Shown: positions 1-7,729, numbered from the stretch's first letter. The stretch is 64,000 nt of DNA from Marinobacterium nitratireducens (GCF_014645375.1 NZ_BMLT01000006.1:62001-126000); one strand, 5' to 3'. Notes: generated by a model not told the origin, from the letters alone. Program-made: numbers and translations.

Positions 1-19
1 GAAAAGAAGACTTGCGCAT
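1..19 (-). CDS. First codons of a leftward gene (possibly DegS/AlgW-type protease)
   Basis: On the minus strand an ATG at 17-19 opens a frame reading MRKSSF before the window ends. A good minus-strand promoter lies just upstream (55-84). In Pseudomonas the nif3-like gene is divergent from algW (degS-type periplasmic protease), so that is the best contextual guess; six residues cannot establish it. Another ATG at 49-51 in a different frame is also open to the window edge, so the start is not certain. Confidence 0.25.
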
Positions 20-54
20 GGGCGGCCCGGGTGATTGCCTCGATAAATCATGCA

Positions 55-84
55 ATTATACGGTGAGACAGCGAGTATTGTGAA
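55..84 (-). promoter_or_regulatory. Candidate sigma70 promoter for the leftward gene
   Basis: On the minus strand a TTCACA hexamer (79-84) is followed after 18 bases by a perfect TATAAT (55-60). This places a transcription start near position 48, about 30 bases before the ATG at 19. It matches consensus closely but is inferred from sequence only. Confidence 0.45.
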
Positions 85-155
85 TTGCGGCAGCAGTGTT
101 GCCCATTATTTAGTGTTCCAAGCGTAAGCGGATCTGTTTCGAGGTGTTCAAGCGT

Positions 156-917
156 ATGTCGATCGAGCTCAACCAGTTGGTGCAGTACAGCGACGAGCTG
201 CTCCAAAGCGGCCAGATAACCGACTATTGCCCCAATGGCCTTCAGGTGGAGGGGCGGCCCCGGGTGCGGCGTATCCTGTGCGGCGTGACCGCCTGCCAGG
301 CGCTGCTGGATGAGGCCGTGGCCTGGGATGCCGATCTGATACTGGTGCACCACGGGTACTTCTGGAAAGGCGAGGACAGCCGTATCCGCGGCATCAAGAA
401 GCGCCGGCTGGCGACTTTGCTGCAGCACGACATCAGCCTGCTGGCCTACCATCTGCCACTGGATGTGCACCCTGAGCTTGGCAACAACGTGCAACTGGCG
501 AAACGCCTGGGGTTGACCATCGAGGGGCCGCTGGAACCCGGCAACCCGAGGTCGGTGGGGCTGCTCGGTCGTCTCGACAGCCCGGAGTCGCTGGCGGATT
601 TCTCTGCCCGGGTGGCGCGCATACTGGGTCGGGAGCCGCAGTGCATCGAAGGTGGCGGGCAGCCGATCGAGCGCCTGGCCTGGTGCACCGGGGCTGCCCA
701 GGGCTATATCGAGCAGGCCGTGGCGCAGGGCGTGAATGCCTATCTGTCCGGTGAAATTTCGGAGCCGACGGTGCACAGTGCCCGGGAGAACGGCATTCAT
801 TACCTCGCCGCCGGTCACCACGCCACCGAGCGCTACGGCGTGCAGGCGCTGGCCGGGCATCTGGCCGAACGCTTCGATCTGGAATGGCGCTTCGCCGATA
901 TCGACAATCCGGTGTGA
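156..917 (+). CDS. Nif3-like dinuclear metal centre protein (YbgI/DUF34 family)
   Basis: This 253-residue protein is a member of the Nif3/YbgI (DUF34) family, toroidal hexamers with a dinuclear metal site; the family is sometimes labelled GTP cyclohydrolase 1 type 2 homologue but its reaction is not settled. The metal-site signatures are visible: HHGYFW near residue 66, AYHLPLDVHPELGNN near residue 100 and GHHATERYG near residue 225. I start at ATG 156 (MSIELNQL), because the family begins there; a GTG at 144 in the same frame would add only MFKR. The gene diverges from the partial gene at the window edge, an order shared with Pseudomonas algW. Its TGA stop lies inside the first unit of the heptamer array that follows. 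Confidence 0.9.
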   Translation: MSIELNQLVQYSDELLQSGQITDYCPNGLQVEGRPRVRRILCGVTACQALLDEAVAWDADLILVHHGYFWKGEDSRIRGIKKRRLATLLQHDISLLAYHLPLDVHPELGNNVQLAKRLGLTIEGPLEPGNPRSVGLLGRLDSPESLADFSARVARILGREPQCIEGGGQPIERLAWCTGAAQGYIEQAVAQGVNAYLSGEISEPTVHSARENGIHYLAAGHHATERYGVQALAGHLAERFDLEWRFADIDNPV

Positions 918-1044
918 CAGGTCACAGGTCACAGGTGACGAGTGACAAGTGATGCGTTACGGGTGACGAGTGACAGGTGACCTGTGACGCCTACTCTTAA
1001 ACCCGTAACCCGTAACCCGTAACCCGTAACCCGTAACCCGTAAC
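914..1044. repeat. Two head-on arrays of a 7-base repeat between convergent genes
   Basis: From 914 to 990 the plus strand is an uninterrupted run of eleven heptamers, each GT-N-A-(C/T)-N-N (GTGACAG, GTCACAG, GTGACGA, GTTACGG and so on). After a 12-base gap, 1003-1044 holds six perfect CCGTAAC units, which read GTTACGG on the minus strand. Each array therefore has the same polarity relative to the gene that ends beside it. The TGA stop of the nif3-like gene is bases 2-4 of the first unit. Transcripts of either strand could fold the two arrays on each other, so a bidirectional terminator role is possible; there is no uridine tract. Confidence 0.9.
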
Positions 1045-1052
1045 TTCTGCTC

Positions 1053-1652
1053 TCAGCCCGCAGCCCGTTCCTTCTCCTGATCGCCGGACGGTTCCTGCTT
1101 CTGCTCCTGCTGTTTGCGCTTGAACTCGGCCAGCTCGGCCGGATCGCGGACGTCGTCCGCAGCGTCGGCTTTCCGCTCCAGGCCGTAGCGTTCGGACAGG
1201 GTGCCTTCCTCGTCGTCGGCCTTGGTGGCGTAGTCGCGTGGCGGCTCCGGAATCTTTTCGGCCTCTTCGTTCGGCACCACGTCGGTCATCACCGGGATGG
1301 TCTGCTTGCCGGGCGCTTCTGCAGGCTCCGGAATCTCGAGACGCGGCTGCATTGCATCTTCCAGGGCCAGGGCGGCCGACTCGCTTGCGCCGAGACTCTG
1401 GGCACCCTGCGCCAGATGCTGATGCACATCGCGATAGGCGCAGGTAAGCTGGTTGACCAGATCGGCAGTTTTCTCGAAGTGTTCGGCCACCTCCTGCTTG
1501 TAACTGCCAAGTTCTTCGCGTGCCTCGTCGAGTTGGCGGTTAAGGGACGCGCGTTCGCCGGCATCCGAGCCGGAACGGCCGAGCAGGTAGCCGATCAGGC
1601 CGCCAATGGCGAGCGCGACGACACCGATGATCCATACGCTGGTCTGTTCCAC
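1053..1652 (-). CDS. zapG: ZapG/YhcB family inner-membrane division protein (DUF1043)
   Basis: The product has one N-terminal membrane helix (WIIGVVALAIGGLIGYLLG), then a coiled-coil stretch and a long charged tail rich in Pro, Glu and Lys, the layout of the DUF1043 family (YhcB/ZapG) linked in E. coli to cell division and envelope growth. At 199 residues it is longer than the E. coli protein (about 132); the extra length is the low-complexity tail. I choose the GTG at 1650-1652 because GAGGA sits six bases upstream; a TTG two codons earlier lies almost on top of that Shine-Dalgarno. The gene converges on the Nif3-family gene across the heptamer arrays. Confidence 0.8.
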   Translation of the reverse strand: MEQTSVWIIGVVALAIGGLIGYLLGRSGSDAGERASLNRQLDEAREELGSYKQEVAEHFEKTADLVNQLTCAYRDVHQHLAQGAQSLGASESAALALEDAMQPRLEIPEPAEAPGKQTIPVMTDVVPNEEAEKIPEPPRDYATKADDEEGTLSERYGLERKADAADDVRDPAELAEFKRKQQEQKQEPSGDQEKERAAG

Positions 1653-1691
1653 AGTCAATCCTCACAGCTGGATTTAACAAGATGTTCATGA

Positions 1692-1716
1692 TAACCCGAA
1701 TGGAATTATCGGGTTA
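1692..1716. promoter_or_regulatory. Inverted repeat upstream of zapG
   Basis: A perfect 8-base inverted repeat, TAACCCGA (1692-1699) and TCGGGTTA (1709-1716), with a 9-base loop lies 40 bases upstream of the zapG start. No T run follows on either strand, so it looks more like an operator or mRNA leader hairpin than a terminator. Confidence 0.35.
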
Positions 1717-1794
1717 AGGGCCCTGTTGTCAGTGACTCTCGATAGATTAAAGCAATCGACTGGTAATGCCTATTATCGCCGGCCAATTGAGGCT

Positions 1795-2061
1795 GGAACC
1801 TATGAACAAGTCCCAGTTGTCCTCTGCGGGTCCTGAAGCGTGCAGCTGCTAGGCGCAGTGCGCAGGCAATGGCCTTAGTCCTTGTCAAGCACTGCAACAA
1901 CGCAGATGCATGCTTCAGGGCCCGCCCTGCGGGGCTTTCAGCGCGAACCGGACTCATTGTTGCAGCTTCTCGACAGGCCACCAGCATGCCTTCAAAGCTG
2001 CGCCTCGATTCCGGCTCGCGCTGAAAGCCAGAGACTCATTGGGGACTTATTCATAGGTTCC
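1795..2061. mobile_element. MITE-like element with about 20-base terminal inverted repeats
   Basis: The left end GGAACCTATGAACAAGTCCC (1795-1814) recurs in inverted form, with one internal mismatch, at the right end (2042-2061). Inside are two further inverted repeats: GGGTCCTGAAGC paired with GCTTCAGGGCCC, and a 19-base pair around TTTCAGCGCG. There is no transposase-like reading frame in the 267 bases, so this resembles a non-autonomous element mobilised in trans. The right end abuts the nnrS stop codon (2062-2064). I could not define a clean target-site duplication, and no second copy is visible here. Confidence 0.5.
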
Positions 2062-3237
2062 TTAGCCATAGAGCCCGTCGACGCGCGGGCGGCACAGCAT
2101 CGGGGCGTAGCGGAACAGGTAAAGCAGCCAGGCCAGTATCCAGCAGGTACCGGACAGGTGCAGCGCAAGCCCATAGGACACCGGCGCCAGCGGCAGCACG
2201 ATGCGAAGTACGCCTGCCAGCAGCATCAGCGCGAACGCCAGACCGATGCCCGCCGGGGTCTGCAGAGTGCGTCCGGTATGGCCGAGGCTCACGCGTGCCA
2301 TCATACCAAGGGTGAGCGAGCCGATGGCACCTGCCGCGAAGGCGTGCAGAGCGATGGACGGCGGCCACCCGGCCGCCGCGACGATCAGCTGCAGCGCGAA
2401 GCCGGCGGTGATGAAGAGATATCCCAGGTGCAGAATCCACAACAGCGGTACCCGGGCAATGCGCGCATCGATCCAGCCGCGCTGGCGCCAGCCGTGCAGG
2501 ACCAGGTTCGCTGCGCTCAGTATCAGTGCCGGCAGCTGCCACTGCAGCCCCCAGCACAGGGCCCAGAGCAGTGCCAGTGGCATCACCAGGCGCTCGAGCC
2601 ACGGATGGCGGCGGGCGCTGAAGTCCCCGAGTCCCTTTTCGGTGAAAAACGGAATCACCCGGCCGCCCATCAGCAGCATCATCGCGACGATGAGGTAGAG
2701 CGCCAGGTGCAGTCCGGTCAGCGCTGTGTTCCCGGTCAGGCCGAGCCGCTCGAGGTGTACCAGCAGGTTGCCGGCGAACAGTCCTGCGAGCAGCAGCAGG
2801 AATACCAGGTTGCGGTAATTGCCCGCCCGAAGAATCGGCCAGGCCAGGGCGGCGGCCAGCAGCGGGAGGAAGCTCAGGTCGGTCAGGGCCGTGAGCCAGG
2901 GCGGTGCCGGCAGCAGCGGAACGGCTCTTCCTGCCAGCCAAAGCAGGGTCAGGCCGGCGAGCCAGGGGCCGCGCAGGGTCTGGATCGAGGTCCAGTTGCG
3001 TACCGCCGTCAGCAGGAAGCCCGCGATCACCGCGGTGGCAAAGCCAAACAGCATTTCGTGCGCGTGCCATACCAGGCCCGAGTCAAAGTAGGCCGAGGGG
3101 ATCTTTGCCGGCCAGCTCAGCAGCCAGAGCCCGATGAGCCCGGCGCCGGCCAGGGCCGAGGCGATGAAGAATGGGCGAAAACCCAGGTTGAACAGGGAGA
3201 AAGGGCTCGGGATGTGTCTTTCCTGCAGCGGTATCAT
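2062..3237 (-). CDS. nnrS: NnrS family multi-pass haem/copper membrane protein
   Basis: The 391-residue product is almost wholly hydrophobic, with about twelve membrane helices, and opens with FRPFFIASALAG and then SGLVWHAHEMLFGF, the conserved His-containing entry motif of the NnrS family. NnrS proteins accompany denitrification and NO-stress systems in proteobacteria; the Rhodobacter protein binds haem and copper and helps cells tolerate NO. No NO reductase or nitrite reductase gene is present here. I prefer ATG 3235-3237 because GGAG stands seven bases upstream; the GTG two codons earlier is too close to it. The gene diverges from btuF with about 55 bases between them. Confidence 0.88.
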   Translation of the reverse strand: MIPLQERHIPSPFSLFNLGFRPFFIASALAGAGLIGLWLLSWPAKIPSAYFDSGLVWHAHEMLFGFATAVIAGFLLTAVRNWTSIQTLRGPWLAGLTLLWLAGRAVPLLPAPPWLTALTDLSFLPLLAAALAWPILRAGNYRNLVFLLLLAGLFAGNLLVHLERLGLTGNTALTGLHLALYLIVAMMLLMGGRVIPFFTEKGLGDFSARRHPWLERLVMPLALLWALCWGLQWQLPALILSAANLVLHGWRQRGWIDARIARVPLLWILHLGYLFITAGFALQLIVAAAGWPPSIALHAFAAGAIGSLTLGMMARVSLGHTGRTLQTPAGIGLAFALMLLAGVLRIVLPLAPVSYGLALHLSGTCWILAWLLYLFRYAPMLCRPRVDGLYG

Positions 3238-3292
3238 GGGCACGCTCCGGCGGGATTTCGATATACTCTGCGGTCAGCGGATACGATTAATT

Positions 3293-4219
3293 ATGTGCAA
3301 AAAATACATTTTAATAAAGTGCTTTGTGCTGCTGCTGTCGCTGCCCGCGCTGGCGCAGATTGCCGTCGTCGACGATAGCGGTCGCACGATTGTTCTCGAG
3401 GCGCCGGCGCAACGCATACTGGCGCTCGCCCCCCATGTCACGGAGAACCTGTTCAGCATAGGCGCGGGCGACCTTGTCGTCGGCACCGTGAGTTACAGCG
3501 ACTACCCGCCGGAGGCGCTGGCGATTCCGCGTATTGGCAATTACGAGCGGCTCAGTCTGGAGCAGGCACTGGCGCTGGAGCCGGATCTGGCGATCGCCTG
3601 GCCACCCGGTAACGATGCGGTCCAGCTGCAGCGTCTGCGCGACTTCGGGATTCCGGTTTTCGAATCGGACCCGAACTCCTTTGCGACAATCGCGGGAGAG
3701 CTGCGCCGGCTCGGTCGGCTTACCGGGCGCGATCAGGCGGCCGGGCAGGTGGCAAAGGAACTGGAAGCGGGGGTCGAGAAGCTGGCCGTGCGGCACCGGA
3801 ACGCGCCGCCGTTGAGAGTGTTCTACCAGCTCTGGCACGAGCCGCTGATGACGGTCAATGGGTCGCAGCTCGTCGATCGCATGCTGCAGCTGTGCGGCGG
3901 CGTCAATCCGTTTGCGGGGCGGCCGGAAGCGGCGCCCGGGCTTGGAGTCGAGGCGGTGCTGGCCGCCAGCCCGGATGTGATAGTGACCACCACCGAGGAG
4001 GCGCCCGCCAACTGGCGCGAGCGCTGGCGGCGCTGGCCGCAGCTGCCTGCGGTGCAGCACGACCTGTTCTACCAGCTCGAGGCAGACTGGATGCACCGGG
4101 CAACCGTGCGGGCGCTGTACGGCGCGCAGCAGCTGTGCCGAGACCTGGATGACGCCCGTGCCAGGCTCGGACTTGAACGGGCTGCTGATCCCCACCAGGC
4201 AACGGAGGAAGGCGATTGA
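3293..4219 (+). CDS. btuF: Periplasmic cobalamin-binding protein (BtuF-like)
   Basis: This is a 308-residue class III substrate-binding protein with a signal peptide over roughly residues 1-22. The mature protein begins IAVVDDSGRTI and runs into the family signature RILALAPHVTENLF, followed by VGTVSYSDYPPEA, typical of BtuF, which delivers vitamin B12 or cobinamide to the BtuCD importer. No btuC or btuD genes are in the window. The gene starts a tight operon with cobU, cobT and cobC, so capture is coupled to cobinamide salvage. I start at ATG 3293; upstream codons would run into the divergent nnrS promoter. The leader is too short for a cobalamin riboswitch, and I see none. Confidence 0.88.
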   Translation: MCKKYILIKCFVLLLSLPALAQIAVVDDSGRTIVLEAPAQRILALAPHVTENLFSIGAGDLVVGTVSYSDYPPEALAIPRIGNYERLSLEQALALEPDLAIAWPPGNDAVQLQRLRDFGIPVFESDPNSFATIAGELRRLGRLTGRDQAAGQVAKELEAGVEKLAVRHRNAPPLRVFYQLWHEPLMTVNGSQLVDRMLQLCGGVNPFAGRPEAAPGLGVEAVLAASPDVIVTTTEEAPANWRERWRRWPQLPAVQHDLFYQLEADWMHRATVRALYGAQQLCRDLDDARARLGLERAADPHQATEEGD

Positions 4220-4728
4220 AGCAACTGATACTGGGCGGCGCCCGCTCGGGCAAGAGCCGGCTGGCAGAGCAGCGGGCGACGGACAGCGGCCTCGAGGTGG
4301 CCGTTATCGTCACCATGATGCCCGGTGACGATCCCGAGCTGCAGGCGCGCATCGCGCGGCATCGTGCGGATCGTCCGGCACACTGGCGACTGGTCGAGGC
4401 GCCGACGGAGCTGGCGGCGGCGATAGAGCCGCTGCTCGAGGCCGGCTGCTGCGTGCTGGTGGACTGTCTGACGCTGTGGCTGACGAACCTGTTGCTGGCC
4501 GGGGACGATGATGCCATGGAGCGCGAGCTTGCGGCGCTTAACCGGCTGGTCGGGGAAAGCCGCGGAGAACTGTTGCTGGTCAGCAACGAAGTGGGTTGGG
4601 GCATCGTGCCGATGGGCGAGCTGAGCCGGCGTTTTCAGGACCGGGCCGGCTGGTTGCATCAGCGCCTTGCGCAGCTGTGCGACCGGGTGACGCTGTGCGT
4701 CGCCGGACTGCCAATGGAGGTGAAATGA
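4216..4728 (+). CDS. cobU: Adenosylcobinamide kinase / adenosylcobinamide-phosphate guanylyltransferase
   Basis: CobU phosphorylates adenosylcobinamide and then transfers GMP to give adenosylcobinamide-GDP, the activated corrinoid for lower-ligand attachment. The 170-residue protein has the P-loop GGARSGKSR at residues 6-14, HRADRP around the guanylylated His, and the DCLTLWLTNLL and NEVGWGIVPMG motifs of the family. It starts with TTG at 4216, overlapping the btuF stop by four bases, with GGAGG placed correctly upstream. Length and motifs are normal for CobU/CobP. Confidence 0.92.
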   Translation: MKQLILGGARSGKSRLAEQRATDSGLEVAVIVTMMPGDDPELQARIARHRADRPAHWRLVEAPTELAAAIEPLLEAGCCVLVDCLTLWLTNLLLAGDDDAMERELAALNRLVGESRGELLLVSNEVGWGIVPMGELSRRFQDRAGWLHQRLAQLCDRVTLCVAGLPMEVK

Positions 4729-5801
4729 CGGAGTTAAGCTGGATCCGGGCGCCGCTGCGAGCGCCGGATCCTCAGGCGGCGGAGGCGGCCCGCAGGCGCC
4801 AGGCGCGGCTGACCAAGCCCGCCGGGTCTCTTGGTGAGCTGGAGTCGCTGGCCATCAGGCTGGCGGGGCTGCAGGGGCGCGAATGTCCACGCCTGGAGCG
4901 CTGCCATGTCAGTGTATTTGCGGCCGATCACGGTATCGCGGCGTCCGGCGTTTCGGCTTATCCCCAGGCGGTGACGGCGCAGATGATTCTGAATTTCGCC
5001 GCCGGGGGCGCTGCGGTATCGGTGCTGGCGCGGCACAGTGGCGCGGCTTTCGAGGTGATCAACCTGGGCACGGTCGAACCGCTGCCGCCCACAGCCGGGG
5101 TGCTGGACCGGTCGCTGGCTCCGGGCAGCGCGGATTTCAGCCAGGGTGCTGCGATGACGCAAGACCAGCTCGAGGCGGCGCTGGCGGTTGGTGCCGAGCG
5201 CGTCGAGTCCGCCGCGGACGCCGGCAGCGATCTCTTCATCGCCGGCGAGATGGGGATTGGCAATACCAGCGCCGCCAGCGCACTTGGCGCTGCACTGCTC
5301 GGGTGCCCGCCGGCGCAGTTGCTGGGGCGCGGTACCGGCGTCGACGCGGCCGGCCTGGCGCGCAAGGAAGCCTGCATACGGCGGGCGCTGGAACTGCATG
5401 CAGAGGCCGGCGACGAACTGGAACTGCTGCGCAGGCTGGGCGGTTTCGAGATAGCGGCGATGAGCGGTGCCTGCCTGCGCGCGGGCCAGCTCGGTCTGCC
5501 GTTGCTGGTCGACGGCTTTATCGTGACAGCGGCGGCGTTGCTGGCCGTACGCCTGCAGCCGTCGCTGGCGCGCTGGCTGTTCTTCGCCCACTGCTCGGCG
5601 GAGCCAGGTCACAGGTTGCTGCTGGAGGCGCTCAATGCCCGTCCCCTGCTGAATCTGGATATGCGTCTGGGGGAGGGGAGCGGCGCGGTACTGGCCTGGC
5701 CGCTGCTGCAGAGCGCCTGTCGGCTGCACAGCGAGATGGCGACCTTCGACGAAGCCGGCGTGTCCGAACCTCCTGCGGATTCCGATCCATGCCGGCCCTG
5801 A
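4725..5801 (+). CDS. cobT: Nicotinate-nucleotide:dimethylbenzimidazole phosphoribosyltransferase
   Basis: CobT makes alpha-ribazole phosphate from a lower-ligand base and nicotinate mononucleotide. The 358-residue protein shows AADHGIAASGVSAYP near residue 65, GEMGIGNTSAASAL near 175, GTGVDAAGLARK near 205 and FAHCSAEPGH near 290, all family signatures. ATG 4725 overlaps the cobU stop and has GGAGG upstream, so translation is probably coupled. With CobU and CobC it supplies two of the three late branches of cobalamin assembly. Confidence 0.93.
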   Translation: MTELSWIRAPLRAPDPQAAEAARRRQARLTKPAGSLGELESLAIRLAGLQGRECPRLERCHVSVFAADHGIAASGVSAYPQAVTAQMILNFAAGGAAVSVLARHSGAAFEVINLGTVEPLPPTAGVLDRSLAPGSADFSQGAAMTQDQLEAALAVGAERVESAADAGSDLFIAGEMGIGNTSAASALGAALLGCPPAQLLGRGTGVDAAGLARKEACIRRALELHAEAGDELELLRRLGGFEIAAMSGACLRAGQLGLPLLVDGFIVTAAALLAVRLQPSLARWLFFAHCSAEPGHRLLLEALNARPLLNLDMRLGEGSGAVLAWPLLQSACRLHSEMATFDEAGVSEPPADSDPCRP

Positions 5802-6406
5802 CGCTCGATCTGCTGCGCCATGGCGACGCCGACGGGACGGGTGCCTACCGGGGGCGCAGCGACCCGGCCCTGACGCCGCAGGGGCTTGCGCAGATGCGGG
5901 GCTGGGAGCGCGCATCGCCAGGCTGGAGCCGCGTGCTGTGCTCGCCGCTGCGCCGCTGTCGCGAACCCGCCCAGCGGCTGGCGGCCGCGCTTTCACTGCC
6001 TCTGGTGGTGGAGGAGGCGCTCATCGAGTACGACTTCGGTGACTGGGATGGCCGGCGCTACGACGAGGTCTGGCGCGATGACCGCGAACGGGTGCTGGCA
6101 TTCTGGCAGGATCCTGCAGCCAGCCCGCCGCCCGGGGGCGAGTCGATCGCATCGCTGTGTGCGCGGGTCGAGGGACTGGTGTCGCGGCTGGCGGCCGGCG
6201 AGGACCGTCACCTGTTGCTGCTGACCCACGGCGGCGTCATACGTGCACTGATCGGTACCAGGCTGGGTCTGCCGGCGGCGGCCTGGTCGCAGCTGCGCAT
6301 CGATACCGGATCGCTGAGCCGGGTGAACATCGGCCTCGATCCGGACAATCCCTGGTTCGAGCTTGTCTATCTGAACCGCTTGCCCTCCGGGCGACTCGAC
6401 CCGTAG
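5789..6406 (+). CDS. cobC: Alpha-ribazole phosphatase (histidine phosphatase family)
   Basis: This 205-residue histidine phosphatase carries LRHGDADG at residues 8-15 (catalytic His), then YRGRSDPALTPQG and the second His in LLTHGGVIRAL near residue 150. The family removes phosphate from alpha-ribazole-5'-phosphate or from cobalamin phosphate in nucleotide-loop assembly. The ATG overlaps the cobT stop, and membership of the btuF-cobU-cobT operon supports CobC over other members of this broad family. The last-step enzyme CobS, often next in such operons, is not encoded here; a REP cluster follows instead. Confidence 0.85.
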   Translation: MPALTLDLLRHGDADGTGAYRGRSDPALTPQGLAQMRGWERASPGWSRVLCSPLRRCREPAQRLAAALSLPLVVEEALIEYDFGDWDGRRYDEVWRDDRERVLAFWQDPAASPPPGGESIASLCARVEGLVSRLAAGEDRHLLLLTHGGVIRALIGTRLGLPAAAWSQLRIDTGSLSRVNIGLDPDNPWFELVYLNRLPSGRLDP

Positions 6407-6815
6407 CAGCCGCGCCTCGCGGCGAATCGAATCCGGTGCCGTGCCAAAGCGTTCGCGGCGGGGGAAGTGCCCGTACGTTTGGGTGCGCCGCTCCCACGAA
6501 ACAGCTGTAGGAGCCCGGTCCCCGGGCGAACCGGGTGCAGGCTTCGATCCTCTGGCTTTGAAAGGCTCCCGAAAAGATCGCCCGCGGAGCGGGCTCCTAC
6601 ACAAGATTCGCAGGTCCTGCCGAACCGTGGGAGCCGTGCCTTATGGCGAAACGGTCTTGCACCGCGGGTGATCGCCCGCGGAGCGAGCTCCTACAATATC
6701 GGGAGGCCGCGCGATCTGCAGGAGACCACTGCGTGGGCGAATCGAGTTTGGTACCATGCCGAATATGCTCACCACGGGCACTTTCGGGCACTTTCCCGCC
6801 GCGACTAACGGCCGC
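6407..6815. repeat. Gap filled with REP-like palindromes
   Basis: This gene-free stretch holds several copies of a Pseudomonas-REP-like palindrome. Clear units are 6506-6531 (TGTAGGAGCCCGGTCC then CCGGGCGAAC), 6576-6600 (GATCGCCCGCGGAGCGGG then CTCCTAC) and 6669-6694 (GATCGCCCGCGGAGCGAG then CTCCTACA). More decayed relatives are visible near 6410-6430, 6630-6660 and 6730-6760. Orientation alternates. They lie between convergent cobC and the small cysteine-rich gene, where they may also end transcription. Confidence 0.75.
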
Positions 6816-7139
6816 TCAGCGGTCCTCGGGCTCTTCCTCGGTTTCCGATCCGCTCAGGCCCTTGATGAAGGACTTGGTGTTGTCCCAGGCGTCCTGGGTG
6901 ACGTCGGCTGCGGCATCGGCGCCTTCCTTGCCAAGCTCGACCGCGCTTTCAGCGCCGGCGCCGGTGGAGCAGATGGCGCGCTGCACGGCGCAGCGTGCCT
7001 TGCAGCCATTGACGGCGGCCTCGTCGCTGAAGTGCCGCACTTCGCACTCGACGCGGCAGTACGCCTGATCCAGGGCGCAGTCGGCGAGTGCCGGCAGCGG
7101 CAGCGTCATCAGCAGACCCAGCAACAGTGGTTTTTTCAT
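6816..7139 (-). CDS. Small secreted cysteine-rich protein, function unknown
   Basis: The 107-residue product begins with a clean signal peptide (MKKPLLLGLLMTLPLPALA) and has GGAGG upstream of the ATG. After cleavage a short domain holds six cysteines (pattern C-x6-C-x3-C-x12-C-x3-C-x6-C), followed by a charged acidic tail ending EEEPEDR. Evenly spaced paired cysteines in a periplasmic protein suggest disulphides in a helical hairpin; I do not recognise a named family. It lies just downstream of the panE-ppk2-pduO operon and may be its last gene, with a 15-base gap. Confidence 0.75.
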   Translation of the reverse strand: MKKPLLLGLLMTLPLPALADCALDQAYCRVECEVRHFSDEAAVNGCKARCAVQRAICSTGAGAESAVELGKEGADAAADVTQDAWDNTKSFIKGLSGSETEEEPEDR

Positions 7140-7154
7140 GCGTCCTCCAAAAGT

Positions 7155-7727
7155 TTAATCTGAATGCTGACGGCGGTGGCGGGGTTGCCAGCAGACTTCC
7201 CGGCCCTGTTGCCGCCGCGCCAGTACGCGGGCGCAAACGAACAGCAGATCCGACAGGCGGTTGAGGTATCCGAGACTGTGACAATTGACCGGCTCGCGCC
7301 CGGCCAGTTCCACCAGGCGGCGTTCGGCGCGACGGCAGACGGCGCGGGCCTGCTGGCAAAGCGCCGAGGCGCGGTTGCCGCCGGGCAGAATGAACTCCTG
7401 CAGCGGCGGCAGCGCGCCGTTGAGCGCGTCCAGGTGCCGTTCCAGGGACGCGACCGCTTCGGCATCCATCACCCGGTAGGCTTCGTCGACCATCGCCAGT
7501 TCGCCGCCGAGGTCGAACAGGTCGTGCTGCAGCGGCGCAAGCACGGCAAGCAGCGGGTCGTCTGCCGCCAGTTCGGCCAGCAGCACGCCGAGCAGCGCAT
7601 TGAGCTCGTCGAGATCGCCGATCGCCTCGATACGCGGATGGTACTTGTCGACGCGCCGGCCATCGGCCAGCGCCGTGGTGCCACGGTCGCCACTGCGGGT
7701 GTAGATTCGGGTCAGGCGGTCGGCCAT
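7155..7727 (-). CDS. PduO-type ATP:cob(I)alamin adenosyltransferase
   Basis: The 190-residue protein adds the 5'-deoxyadenosyl group of ATP to cob(I)alamin. The family ATP-binding motif YTRSGDRGTTALADG is at residues 9-23, KYHPRIEAIGDLDELNA follows, and the C-terminal helix motifs CRRAERRLVELA and YLNRLSDLLFVCAR are present. The ATG is preceded by AAGGA inside the 3' end of ppk2, with only two bases between ppk2 stop and this start, so the two are translated together. It complements the btuF-cobUTC operon a few hundred bases away: adenosylation is the step before CobU. Confidence 0.9.
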   Translation of the reverse strand: MADRLTRIYTRSGDRGTTALADGRRVDKYHPRIEAIGDLDELNALLGVLLAELAADDPLLAVLAPLQHDLFDLGGELAMVDEAYRVMDAEAVASLERHLDALNGALPPLQEFILPGGNRASALCQQARAVCRRAERRLVELAGREPVNCHSLGYLNRLSDLLFVCARVLARRQQGREVCWQPRHRRQHSD

Positions 7728-7729
7728 TG

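Noticed and set aside
914-1044. The heptamer arrays as a CRISPR array
   Set aside because: The repeat is only 7 bases and contiguous, with no spacers and no cas genes.
1706-1987. Reading frame of 93 codons on the minus strand across the MITE-like element
   Set aside because: It is created by the inverted repeats and GC-rich DNA, has no recognisable domain or Shine-Dalgarno, and crosses the element boundary.
3238-3292. Cobalamin riboswitch upstream of btuF
   Set aside because: Only about 55 bases separate the divergent genes, far too few for the riboswitch, and no B12-box-like sequence is visible.
1882-3378. Long 498-codon frame antisense to nnrS
   Set aside because: Its composition (Gln, Arg, Gly, Pro rich) is that of an antisense shadow in GC-rich DNA; nnrS on the other strand has clear motifs.
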